NCBI RefSeq assembly: GCF_003846185.1
Contig: NZ_ML123034.1
Location: forward strand, 1,862,911 to 1,923,133
Source of the DNA: Streptomyces sp. ADI96-02
GTDB lineage: Bacteria > Actinomycetota > Actinomycetes > Streptomycetales > Streptomycetaceae
Length of the DNA stretch: 60,223 nt
Direction: 5' to 3'
Positions 1 through 8,314 of the stretch are shown one piece after another. The position numbers and the translations under genes were made by a program. The number at the start of each line of letters is the position of its first letter. The stretch's first letter is position 1. Under the pieces are notes generated by a model. The model saw only the letters and a program-made list of their open reading frames with translations, was not told where the DNA came from and searched no databases.

Positions 1-993
1 GGAGGCGGGGGCGGAGGCGGGGGCGGAGGACCGGGCCAACCGGCCCAGCACGGTGGTCAGCTGAACTCCCCAGGACCCCAGCACGGCGACGAGCGAACGC
101 AGGGCGGGCGCGACGCCGCTGAGCAGGTAGCTGGTGGCTCCCAGGAGTTCGCCCACCGACAGTGTGCCGCCGCGCAGGAGGGCGGGGGCCGCCACGATGA
201 GGGCGAGCAGGGGCAGATGGCTGCCGAACGACACCAGGAGGGTGTTGGCCGAGGCGGTCCGGGCGACGCCGCGGCACGCGTCCCGGTGCTCGATGATCCG
301 TACGCCGAGTTCGGCCGCCACCCGGTCGCGGGCACCGCAGGCAACGACGTCCCGGATGCCGTCGAACACCTCGCCGGCGAGGGCCGTCAGGCGCTCCTCG
401 GCCCGCAGTTGTCCGCGCTGTCGCCGGGCGAGTGTGCGCAGGCGCGGAACGCAGAGCAGGAGGGTGAGGACGACCGGCGGCAGGGTGACGGCCGCCGCCG
501 GCGCGGACAGGGCGGCCAGGCCGACGAAGGCCATCAGCAGCGAGACGCCCAGTTGCCGGGCGGAGCGCAGAAGCGCCGAGACCAGTGAACGCACGGTCTC
601 CACCTGCACGGTCAGCCGCGCCACTCCCGCACCAGCGGGTCCCCGGGCGCCGCCGGCGGCCCGGTGCAGCGCGCCGGATGCCACCGCCGTGACCAACTCG
701 TCCCGGAGCGGCTCCACGAGCCGCCCCAGCCACGGGGTGAGCGCGCGCGTCATCAGGGCGCGCAGCACCATCGCGGCCCCGAGCAGCCCGATCCAGAAGA
801 ACCCCGCGCCGGGCCGCCCCGCGAGGAAGCCCCGGTCGAGGGCGGCGGCGACCAGCAGACCGGAGCTGAGCGCCGGAACCGCCTCCAGGACCGACCACCC
901 CGTGACCGCGACCGCCGCGCGGCGGTGCCGGCGGAGGAACCCGGCGAGCATGCGCCGGTCGATGGGGGCGGGGGCCTCGGGCGGGGCGCTCAT
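1..993 (-). CDS. ABC exporter, membrane half (partial, runs off left edge)
   Basis: About 330 residues are visible, starting at the ATG at 993 and leaving the window at base 1 without a stop. The visible part is a transmembrane domain of an ABC exporter: an N-terminal helix pair after SAPPEAPAPIDRRM, then long helices and the coupling region. The nucleotide-binding domain would lie outside the window. The start overlaps the stop of the upstream transporter gene by four bases (ATGA), so the two are translationally coupled and probably form a heterodimer. As the last genes of the lanthipeptide operon they are expected to export the modified peptide. No peptidase C39 domain is visible, so leader removal would be done by another enzyme. 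Confidence 0.8.
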   Translation of the reverse strand, partial: MSAPPEAPAPIDRRMLAGFLRRHRRAAVAVTGWSVLEAVPALSSGLLVAAALDRGFLAGRPGAGFFWIGLLGAAMVLRALMTRALTPWLGRLVEPLRDELVTAVASGALHRAAGGARGPAGAGVARLTVQVETVRSLVSALLRSARQLGVSLLMAFVGLAALSAPAAAVTLPPVVLTLLLCVPRLRTLARRQRGQLRAEERLTALAGEVFDGIRDVVACGARDRVAAELGVRIIEHRDACRGVARTASANTLLVSFGSHLPLLALIVAAPALLRGGTLSVGELLGATSYLLSGVAPALRSLVAVLGSWGVQLTTVLGRLARSSAPASAPAS

Positions 994-2720
994 GCCGTCT
1001 CCTGCCGCGTCGCGGACCGCCGCGGGGCGGGGGCGGCGGGCGCGGCGGCGAACAGCTCGCGGTAGGCCGTCCGCCGCCACAGCGCGCGGTGTGTCCCCAG
1101 GGCCCTGACGCGTCCGTCGTCGAGCCAGAGCACCAGGTCGGCGCGGGCGGCGGTGGACGCCCGGTGGGCGATCACCACCTGGGTCCGGTCGGACCAGGCC
1201 GAGGCGAGGGCGGAGTCGACCCGCGCCTCGGTGGCGGTGTCCAGGCTCGACGTCGCGTCGTCCAGGACGATCACGTCCGGATCGTGGACCAAGGCGCGTG
1301 CCAGGCCCAGTCGTTGGATCTCTCCGCCGGAGAGCGGCGCATCGTGGAGCGGCGTGTCGAAGCCGTGGGGCAGCCGTCGGACGAAGTCGTCGGCGCGAGC
1401 CGCCGCGGCGGCTGCCCTCACGGCCTCGTCGGAGACGTCCGGGCGGGCGAAGGCGATCATGCCGCGTACCGTCCCGCCGAGCAGCGCCGGCCGTTCGAAG
1501 GCGTAGCCGACCGCGGCGTGCAGGGCGTGCGGGGCCAGTTCCCGCAGCGGTACGCCGTCGACGGCGACGGTTCCGCCGTCCGGTTCCCGCAGCCGCCCGA
1601 TCAGCGCGGCCAGGTTGCTCTTGCCCGCACCGGACCTGCCGACCACCGCGAGGGTCGTACCCGCCGGCACGTCGAGGTCGACCGCGTCGAGCACGAGGCG
1701 GGGGCCGGAGCGGACGGTCACCCCGGACAGAGTCACCCTGCCGCGGCGGCCCGCGACGCGGCCCCGCGTGCCGGGCGTCGCGGCGGGCTGGTCGACCACT
1801 TCGGCGACCCGGCGCGCGCCGGCGACCGAGACGCCGAGGGCGAAGAGGGCGTCGAGCTGGTCGAGGGCGGACATCGCCACGGCGGCGTACGCCACCACCG
1901 CGGCGAGCTCCCCCGCGCTGATGTCGCCGTTCAGCAGGGCGAGACCTCCGACGCCGAGCACCAGCACCTCCACGACCGGGGCCAGCAGGCCGACCTGCCA
2001 GCCGGTGTCCCGTTGCAGTCGCCAGATGCGGTGGCCGGTGCGGGACAGCTCCGGCAGGGGCTGGAGGACGCGTGCGGCCTCGGCCCGCGCCGTGCCGCTC
2101 GCGCCGATGGTCCGTGCGCCGCCGAGTGCTTCGAGCAGCAGGGCGGAGATCCTGCCCTGGGTCTGCTGGTAGTGGAGGAAGAGCCCGGAACTGCGGTTCA
2201 TGAACAGGCGGGCGATGAGTACCAGGGGCGGCACCCCCAGGGAGAAGCAGAGGCCGAGCCGCCAGTCGAGCAGCCACAGCGCGACCACTCCGCCGAGGGA
2301 TGTCAGCAGCGAGGCCGCGGTCGTGACGACGGTGACCCCGGCCGAGCCCGCCTGCGCGCAGCCCGCGGATAGACGCCCGGCGAGATCGCCCGCCGGGAAC
2401 CTGGCCGCGCCCGGGACGCCCGCGTCCAGGGCGCGCCGGGCCAGGGTCCGGCGCAGCGCGGCCACCGTCGCGGAGCCGTACCCTCCGTTGGCCAGGGTCT
2501 GGAGCGCCCCCGCGGTCACCACGACGGCGAGCAGGCAGGCGAAGGCCGCCAGGGGGACGGAGGCCGGTTGTCCCGCGACGACCGCGTCGAGGGCCCGTGC
2601 CATGGCCCAGGGCAGGGCGAGGGTTCCGGCGGAGCCGATGACGGCCGTGGCGACGGTGAGGAGGAACCAGCCGCGTGCCTCGGCGGTCGCGTCCCTCAGC
2701 AGGCCCTGCGGGGACGTCAT
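990..2720 (-). CDS. ABC exporter, TMD-NBD, lanthipeptide operon
   Basis: 576 residues starting MTSPQGLLRD at 2720, behind the purine-rich site GGGAGGAG. Six membrane helices in the first 320 residues are followed by an ATPase domain with Walker A GRSGAGKS, signature LSGGEIQR and Walker B VIVLDDATSSLD. The residue after the Walker B Asp is Asp, where the catalytic Glu normally sits. This is the pattern of the degenerate half of heterodimeric exporters, so the partner whose start overlaps this stop should carry the catalytic Glu, outside the window. Position directly after the precursor peptide gene suggests export of the lanthipeptide or immunity. A longer upstream reading frame exists but has no good ribosome binding site. 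Confidence 0.85.
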   Translation of the reverse strand: MTSPQGLLRDATAEARGWFLLTVATAVIGSAGTLALPWAMARALDAVVAGQPASVPLAAFACLLAVVVTAGALQTLANGGYGSATVAALRRTLARRALDAGVPGAARFPAGDLAGRLSAGCAQAGSAGVTVVTTAASLLTSLGGVVALWLLDWRLGLCFSLGVPPLVLIARLFMNRSSGLFLHYQQTQGRISALLLEALGGARTIGASGTARAEAARVLQPLPELSRTGHRIWRLQRDTGWQVGLLAPVVEVLVLGVGGLALLNGDISAGELAAVVAYAAVAMSALDQLDALFALGVSVAGARRVAEVVDQPAATPGTRGRVAGRRGRVTLSGVTVRSGPRLVLDAVDLDVPAGTTLAVVGRSGAGKSNLAALIGRLREPDGGTVAVDGVPLRELAPHALHAAVGYAFERPALLGGTVRGMIAFARPDVSDEAVRAAAAAARADDFVRRLPHGFDTPLHDAPLSGGEIQRLGLARALVHDPDVIVLDDATSSLDTATEARVDSALASAWSDRTQVVIAHRASTAARADLVLWLDDGRVRALGTHRALWRRTAYRELFAAAPAAPAPRRSATRQETA

Positions 2721-2778
2721 GGCTCTCCTCCCGGGAATCCGGCCGGTGGGCCGGCGCGGCGTGCGGTGCCGAGGTGTC

Positions 2779-2813
2779 GCGCCGGGCGTGCCGGGATCCG
2801 GCACGCCCGGCGC
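2779..2813 (-). terminator. 16-bp perfect hairpin between precursor and exporter genes
   Basis: Arms 2779-2794 and 2798-2813 are perfectly complementary with a 3-nt loop. The hairpin lies 8 bases after the precursor stop and has no T-run. It probably acts as an attenuator or mRNA stabiliser that raises precursor mRNA over exporter mRNA, an arrangement common in lanthipeptide operons. The functional role is inferred. Confidence 0.6.
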
Positions 2814-2820
2814 ACGGGTG

Positions 2821-2937
2821 CTACTGCTGCTCGATGCTGGTGATGGCGCAGGTCCAGGCGCAGGTGGCGGTACAGCCGGCCAGGGCCACGGACTCCTCGC
2901 CCTCCAGGGTCTGCAGCTCGTCAACGTCGACGGTCAT
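2821..2937 (-). CDS. lanthipeptide precursor peptide (38 aa)
   Basis: A short gene with ATG at 2937, preceded by AGAGGA eight bases upstream, and a TAG stop at 2821. The N-terminal half is an acidic leader with an ELQTLE segment that resembles the amphipathic (D/E)LQ-type recognition helix of class III and IV leaders. The likely core begins after Gly21. It has Cys22, Cys26 and Cys30, Thr23, Thr25, Thr29 and Thr33, and Ser34, so dehydration followed by thioether closure is possible. No Ser/Thr-x2-Ser/Thr spacing precedes a Cys, so a labionin ring is not predicted. There is no proline anywhere. It lies between the peptidase and exporter genes on the same strand, which fixes its role. Confidence 0.9.
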   Translation of the reverse strand: MTVDVDELQTLEGEESVALAGCTATCAWTCAITSIEQQ

Positions 2938-3018
2938 GGTGTCGTCCTCTCGTCATGAGTGATCGCGATACACCGCCGGGTCCGGCGGTGCCACACGGCC
3001 GCGGGAGCGACCGCGAGG

Positions 3019-4914
3019 TCAGGGGTGGGCGGCGGCGGTGCGGCGGGCCGGGAGTCCGGCCGCCAGGAACGTCACCAGTCGGTCGGTGAGTTCGGCGCCG
3101 CCCCGTTCCTGGAGCGGGTGATGGCCCGCTCCGGTGATTTCGAGGCAGTCGAAATGGACGTGTTCCGTGCGGCCGGCTTCGGCCAGCCGCCTCCGCAGAC
3201 GCCTCGTCTCGTCCACCGGCACCAGAGGGTCATCGGCGCCGTGCACGGCGAGCAGCGGCACGCGGACGCGGTGGGCGAGGCGTTCGACGTCCCGGGGGCC
3301 GAGGTCGTCGTCCGGAGGTTCGCCCAGTCCGTGCCGGTCGATCAGCGCACGTACCGCGGGCGTCGCGCGTTCGTGGAGCCCGCGCGCGGACAGGAAGGGT
3401 GCGATGACAGCGCAGCGGGACCAGGCGTCGGGGTCGGCGCACACGGCCAGCAGGGCGAGGAATCCCCCGTAGCTGACGCCGAGTACGGCGGGAGGTTCGA
3501 AGCCGGGCGGGCGGTGTTCCGTCAGCGTGCGGACCAGTGACCGGATGTCCGCCAGGTCGGGCACGCCCCAGGCGCCGTGGACGGCCGCGGCGTGCGGGCG
3601 GCCGTATCCCGTGCTCCCGCGCTGGTTGGGCGCCACCACCGCGATACCGCCCTGCGACAGCGACGCGAACACCGGGTCGTAGTCCAGCGTCCAGCGGCCC
3701 TCCGGTCCGCCGTGCAGGGCGACGACGACGGTGCTCGCGGTGCGCCAGTCGCCGAGGCAGACCGCCTCGAACGTTCCTGACGGCGTCGGGAACCACTCGG
3801 TGGAGGCCGAGGTGGCGGTGGAGGCGTAGGTGGGGGCCGGGTCCTTCCACCCCGCGGCGGGGTGGGCGGGCCGCTCCCGGCCGTATGCGACGGTCCCGGG
3901 GACGGTGACGATGTCGGCGGGCCGGTCCGGGGTGGCGTACACGACCCGCAGCCCGCCCTCGCTCCACCCGGCGGCGGAGTGGAGCGCGCCCGGGGCCAGC
4001 TCCGCGGGTCGGGGCAGGTCGTCCGCCAGGTCGTACAGGAACAGGCGGGCCTGCGCTCCCCGGGAGACCCGCAGCGCCACGCGTTCGCCCGACGGGTCGG
4101 CGGCGAGCGGAAAGACCGCGCCGTCCAGGGAGTTGAGCCCTTCCGGAAAGTCCAGCCGTGCCGTGCCGTCGAGGCTGGTGCGGGCGATCCGCAGCCGCCC
4201 GTCCCCGGCGTCGGCCGCTGCCAGCAGGGCCCCGGAGCCCGGGAGCGAGAGGAGCAGTCGGTGGACGCGGCCACCGGCGGGGGAAGCCAGCGGATGCCAG
4301 GTACGGTCGCGGAGGTCCAGGACGACCGGGCGGCAGTCGTCGGTCCGGCCGAGACCGGGACGGTAGCGGCCGTCGGGGGCGAGGTCGGTGGCGTAGCGGC
4401 GACCCGTCGCGTCCAGCGGCAGGAGTCCGCCGACCCGGCCGGGCAACGCCACGGGATCGGTCAGGCGCAGGGGAGCGGGGCGGACCTGCCACACCCGGGT
4501 GCGGCCGTGCGGATCAGTCTCCACGGCCAGCGCGAGCACGTCCTGCGGGCCGCCGGCCACCAGCCGCAGGCCCCTCGCCTCCACCGCCGTGCGCTCCCCG
4601 GCGTCCTCCGCGCCGTCCGTTCCGGCGGGGTCGGCGGTTTCGGTGAGGTCGGCGGTTTCGGTGGGGTGGGACAGCATCAGCAGGTGGCGTCCGCTGCCCG
4701 CCGCGCCGCGCAGCCGCAGCAGCCCGCCGTCCTCGGTCGGCAGGACCTGGGTGGCCGTGGACTCGGCGGAGGAGCCCTCCCGGTACCGGGGTCCCGTGCC
4801 GTCCAGGTCCCACCATCCCGGGACCAGCCCGCCGTCGGCGGCGGTCACCAAGCAGGCCGCGTAACGGGATCGCTCCGAGAAGCGGAAGCTGAGGCGTTCC
4901 GGTCGCCGCTTCAC
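3019..4914 (-). CDS. S9 family (prolyl oligopeptidase/acyl-aminoacyl peptidase-like) peptidase
   Basis: 631 residues from the GTG at 4914, which overlaps the synthetase stop by four bases (GTGA). The N-terminal ~390 residues look like the beta-propeller of S9 enzymes. The C-terminal alpha/beta-hydrolase domain has the nucleophile elbow GVSYGGF, the acid GADDPLVP and the histidine in GAGHHPLQ, plus the upstream NQRGSTGYG segment typical of S9 peptidases. By analogy with FlaP, a prolyl oligopeptidase in a class III system, it should trim the lanthipeptide leader. The precursor here has no proline, so the cleavage rule must differ (S9C-like aminopeptidase or a non-proline endopeptidase). No signal peptide is seen, so it acts in the cytoplasm. 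Confidence 0.85.
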   Translation of the reverse strand: MKRRPERLSFRFSERSRYAACLVTAADGGLVPGWWDLDGTGPRYREGSSAESTATQVLPTEDGGLLRLRGAAGSGRHLLMLSHPTETADLTETADPAGTDGAEDAGERTAVEARGLRLVAGGPQDVLALAVETDPHGRTRVWQVRPAPLRLTDPVALPGRVGGLLPLDATGRRYATDLAPDGRYRPGLGRTDDCRPVVLDLRDRTWHPLASPAGGRVHRLLLSLPGSGALLAAADAGDGRLRIARTSLDGTARLDFPEGLNSLDGAVFPLAADPSGERVALRVSRGAQARLFLYDLADDLPRPAELAPGALHSAAGWSEGGLRVVYATPDRPADIVTVPGTVAYGRERPAHPAAGWKDPAPTYASTATSASTEWFPTPSGTFEAVCLGDWRTASTVVVALHGGPEGRWTLDYDPVFASLSQGGIAVVAPNQRGSTGYGRPHAAAVHGAWGVPDLADIRSLVRTLTEHRPPGFEPPAVLGVSYGGFLALLAVCADPDAWSRCAVIAPFLSARGLHERATPAVRALIDRHGLGEPPDDDLGPRDVERLAHRVRVPLLAVHGADDPLVPVDETRRLRRRLAEAGRTEHVHFDCLEITGAGHHPLQERGGAELTDRLVTFLAAGLPARRTAAAHP

Positions 4915-7886
4915 GCCGTACCCGCCACGACGCGGGCGTCCGGTCCGGCGGGGATGCTCCGCCCGGCGGGGATGCTCCGCCCGGCGGGGATGCTCCGCCC
5001 GGCGGGGGTGCGGCGGTCTTCGACGGCGTCGCGTCCGGCGGCGGCGGCGTGGAGATCCGGTGGGTCCGGCATCCACAGTCGGGAACCTCCGTAGCGCAGG
5101 CGCAGCAGCATCCCGACGGTTCCGGAGAGACCGGTCTGGTAGCCGGCGGTGACCGCCTCCAGGGACTCGTCCGGCACCACCAGGAGGCCGTCGCGGAGCA
5201 CGGCCCGGGTGGCGATGCACGCGGCCAGTTCGCGGGCCCGGTCCCGGTAGCGGGAGTCTTTGAGCACCGCGGACATGTCCAGGAGGAACTCGGCGTTGCC
5301 GGAGAGCCCGTGGCAGGCGGCCGGGGAGGAGGCCCACATGGCCTGCCTGACCGCGACCGCCGCGAGGGCGGCGAGGTCGCGGTGGCGTACGTCGCCCGAT
5401 GTCCGCCACAGCCGGATCAGGAAGGCGCCGATCCCCGAGGAACCGCTGCACCAGTGGGTCTGTCCCACGGGCCCGTCGGCGGCGCGGTCGCCGGCCGGCC
5501 AGGCCGCACGGCCGTCCTCGACGCGGGCGAGGGCCACCAGGGTGTCGCCCGCCGTGCGGGCCGCGCTGACGAAGTCCTCCCGCTCCGCGGCGAGTCCGGC
5601 GGCCAGCAGGAAGGCTCCGATGCCCGCGATGCCGTGCGCGAACCCGTAGTGGCGGGCCCCCGCGAGGCTTGAGTCGAAGGTGGCCGGGATCGGCCAGATC
5701 ACCCCGGCCGGGTGGTCCTCGGCCGCCGCGAGGACGGCCTCGGCGCAGGCCGCCGCCCGGTCGCGGAAAACGGGGTCTCCCGTCGTGTGCCAGAAGTGCA
5801 GCTGGGCCATGCCCGCCCCGGCGGCGCCGTGGCAGACGTCCCGGTTGGGCCAGTCGACGGGGACGGCGCGGGCCAGCGCGCACGCCTCCTCGACACCGTC
5901 GTCGTCGCCCAGCAGGCGGGCCGCGTCGAGCAGCGCCCAGGCCGTGCCCGAGCGGCCGAAGTACAGCCCCGGCAGGACGGTTCCGTCGGCTGTCCGCCCC
6001 GCGGAGGGATCGGTCAGCCGTCGCCGCGTCCACTCCGCGAGTTCCGCCACCCCCCGGTGGAGTTCGACGCCGCCGCGGGCCGCGGCGGCCCGGGTGACGA
6101 CGGCGAGGACGCCGGCCGCGCCGTACTGCGCGTTGAGCGGGTCGGTGGTCGCGCCGAAACCGCTGAGCTCCCAGAGGTGCCCGCCGCCCTCGCGGCGGGT
6201 GCGCAGCAGGTGGGCGAGGCCGTCGGCGATCAGCCGCTCGCCGTCCTCGTCGGTGATGCCGGAGTCCGCGACGGTCCCCGCCCCGGCGGGACGCCCCGGT
6301 TCGGCCGCGTACCCGGAGCCCGCGGGCGCCGCCACGGCCTTCTCCCGTTCCACGTCCGCGAGGGCTTCCCGCACCCGGGAGAGGTCCCAACGACGTTCGG
6401 GCCGGGAGGAGCAGAGGGCGAGGAGTACGGGCAGCAGCGGCTTCGTCCAGGCCCGGTCGGCCACGGCGAGGGCGATCAGCGCCTCCGTGCGGTCGCCGAC
6501 CGGACGGTCGTCGGGAACCAGGAGCATGTCGACGCCCACCGCCAGGTGCAGCAGCACCGCGCCGAGACTGTAGAGGTCCCCCGCGCGGGTGGGGGCCGTG
6601 ACGTCGAAGTCGGTCAGCGAGGAGACCTCGGGCCCGACGTATCCCGGGGTGTACCCGCGTCGGACCGGGACGCCGTCGGGGACCAGGTACTCGACGTCGA
6701 TCAGGCGCACCCGGCCGTCCGGGGTGACCATGAGGTTGTTCGGGGAGAGGTCCCGCAGCACATGGCCGGTGCCGTGGACGGCGTCGACCACGTCCACCAC
6801 CTGCCGGGCCAGGGACAGGAACTCCTCCAGGCCCCCTACCGGCCGCTCGGCGAGCCGGTCGCGCAGCGTCCGCCCCGGTACGTGCTCCTGGACGAGGAAC
6901 AGGTTGCCGCCCTGCGCGAACAGGTCGATCGCGGCCGGGGTGAAGCCCAGCGGCGCCAGCCTGCCCAGCATCTCGGACTCGTGGCGCAGGGTGTCCTGGA
7001 GATCGCTGCCGTCCACGCGCACCCCGACATGGGCGCGGGCCTCCTTCACGACGACCTGCCGGCCCGTCAGTTCGTCCGTCGCGAGGTAGACGCCGCCCTT
7101 GAAGGCGTGCCGGATCGCCTTGCGGACCACGTAGCGGTCGTTGAGGCGGACCGCCTTCCGCCTCGCCGGGGCCGACGCCGCCGTACCCGCGGTCCCGGAG
7201 TCCGAGGCCCCGGCCGACGCGGGCGGTGCGGGCGGTGCGGCGAGCGTGTCGTCACGGCCCGGCTCGTCGGGGAACGGCTCGGGCGCCCACGGCGGAGTGG
7301 TCACCCACGCCTTGCGCCTGTCCTTCTCCAACACCCCGTCGGGCCTGCGCAGCCGGACGTCCGACTCCCCGTCGTTCGTCGTCACGCGCACACCGCGGAA
7401 CACCCCGTAGCGGTAGTGCACGAGACTGTCCGCGGCGTAGGGCCGGTCGGACAGGATGCGCGGGCCCCGCAGCCCCGTCGTCGCGCGGTGCAGTCGTCGG
7501 GCCAGTCGCCGGAAGTGGTCGGGATCGTCCGGGTACACCGTGACGAACTTGCCGCCGCCGCCCCGGTCCGCCCGGCCGCCCGTCAGCAGCGCGACGCGGT
7601 CCAGCGCACCGGCGAACTTGAAGGAGGCCCGCTCCTCGACCAGGACATCAGCCGCCACCGCCAGGACCAGCGCCGCGGACAGCGGTGTGGCGGACAGGTG
7701 GAGCTTCCAGCCCTGCTCCCCGCTCTCGTGGCCGGCCGGGCGCACCGAGCACCAGAAGTCCCCCTGCTCGACTGCCCATTCCGCAGCGCCCCGCCGGCGC
7801 AGCACGCCGTCGACGATGCCGGGAAGCAGGCCGGTGTCCACGGCGAAGTACCTGCTGGTGCCGTGTGCGGCGCGGTCAGCGGTCAC
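4911..7886 (-). CDS. class III/IV lanthionine synthetase (LanKC/LanL), zinc site intact
   Basis: 991 residues from the GTG at 7886, behind GGAAGGA. Three domains are visible. An N-terminal phospho-Ser/Thr lyase domain (about 1-215) contains GWKLHLSATP with the probable catalytic Lys61 and His63. A Ser/Thr kinase domain (about 245-520) has Lys281 in VVVKEA, the catalytic loop LRDLSPNN (Asp379) and IDVE in place of DFG. A LanC-like cyclase domain (about 560-950) has HWCSG (Cys813) and CHGLSG (Cys858, His859), the three zinc ligands. Class III cyclases usually lack these ligands and class IV (LanL) keep them, so I favour class IV. The C-terminal tail contains three AGRSIP repeats. It phosphorylates and eliminates Ser/Thr in the precursor and closes thioether rings. 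Confidence 0.88.
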   Translation of the reverse strand: MTADRAAHGTSRYFAVDTGLLPGIVDGVLRRRGAAEWAVEQGDFWCSVRPAGHESGEQGWKLHLSATPLSAALVLAVAADVLVEERASFKFAGALDRVALLTGGRADRGGGGKFVTVYPDDPDHFRRLARRLHRATTGLRGPRILSDRPYAADSLVHYRYGVFRGVRVTTNDGESDVRLRRPDGVLEKDRRKAWVTTPPWAPEPFPDEPGRDDTLAAPPAPPASAGASDSGTAGTAASAPARRKAVRLNDRYVVRKAIRHAFKGGVYLATDELTGRQVVVKEARAHVGVRVDGSDLQDTLRHESEMLGRLAPLGFTPAAIDLFAQGGNLFLVQEHVPGRTLRDRLAERPVGGLEEFLSLARQVVDVVDAVHGTGHVLRDLSPNNLMVTPDGRVRLIDVEYLVPDGVPVRRGYTPGYVGPEVSSLTDFDVTAPTRAGDLYSLGAVLLHLAVGVDMLLVPDDRPVGDRTEALIALAVADRAWTKPLLPVLLALCSSRPERRWDLSRVREALADVEREKAVAAPAGSGYAAEPGRPAGAGTVADSGITDEDGERLIADGLAHLLRTRREGGGHLWELSGFGATTDPLNAQYGAAGVLAVVTRAAAARGGVELHRGVAELAEWTRRRLTDPSAGRTADGTVLPGLYFGRSGTAWALLDAARLLGDDDGVEEACALARAVPVDWPNRDVCHGAAGAGMAQLHFWHTTGDPVFRDRAAACAEAVLAAAEDHPAGVIWPIPATFDSSLAGARHYGFAHGIAGIGAFLLAAGLAAEREDFVSAARTAGDTLVALARVEDGRAAWPAGDRAADGPVGQTHWCSGSSGIGAFLIRLWRTSGDVRHRDLAALAAVAVRQAMWASSPAACHGLSGNAEFLLDMSAVLKDSRYRDRARELAACIATRAVLRDGLLVVPDESLEAVTAGYQTGLSGTVGMLLRLRYGGSRLWMPDPPDLHAAAAGRDAVEDRRTPAGRSIPAGRSIPAGRSIPAGPDARVVAGTA
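4945..4998 (-). repeat. three perfect 18-bp tandem repeats inside synthetase tail
   Basis: Three identical 18-bp units encode a repeated AGRSIP hexapeptide, followed by a partial fourth unit. They lie after the cyclase domain, so the tail probably varies in length between strains. Confidence 0.85.
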
Positions 7887-8314
7887 GGGGCAAGATCCTT
7901 CCGGTGCGGAGCTCGGAGCAGAGAGGTCCCACGAGGGGTGCGGGAGAGCGTGGCCGTGGCCGGACACCGCTCCCGGGCGGTGGCCGTGGCCGGACACCGT
8001 CCGGGAGGACGGAGGCGGCCGTGTTCGGCAAGGCGTTTCGGGCGCAAAACACCTGATGGCTAATCACATGAGTCGATGGAACGCCATAGGGGAACCGGGC
8101 ATATTCGATGGGAAACACGCAGAGATGTCCGAGAATCTCGGGTCACCCCTCGACCAGCTGTGCCTATCGTGGCCGCGAGCGATCCCTTGATCTCCACGGG
8201 TGACGTTAGCGGTGCGCCGAGGGGCCGGGGCACCACCCGTTCTGGGGGGTTGCGATCAAGGGGGGCCGACGGATCCACAACAAGGACAGCGGGCTCGACC
8301 GCGCCCGGAACTCG
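7887..8314. promoter_or_regulatory. divergent control region, lanthipeptide operon / two-component system
   Basis: 428 bp between the synthetase start and the sensor kinase start. It contains a 19-bp direct repeat (TGGCCGTGGCCGGACACCG) at 7951-7969 and 7981-7999, 30 bp apart, close upstream of the synthetase. The stretch 8040-8130 is relatively AT-rich. This is the expected place for response-regulator binding, but no operator is proven by the sequence. Confidence 0.5.
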
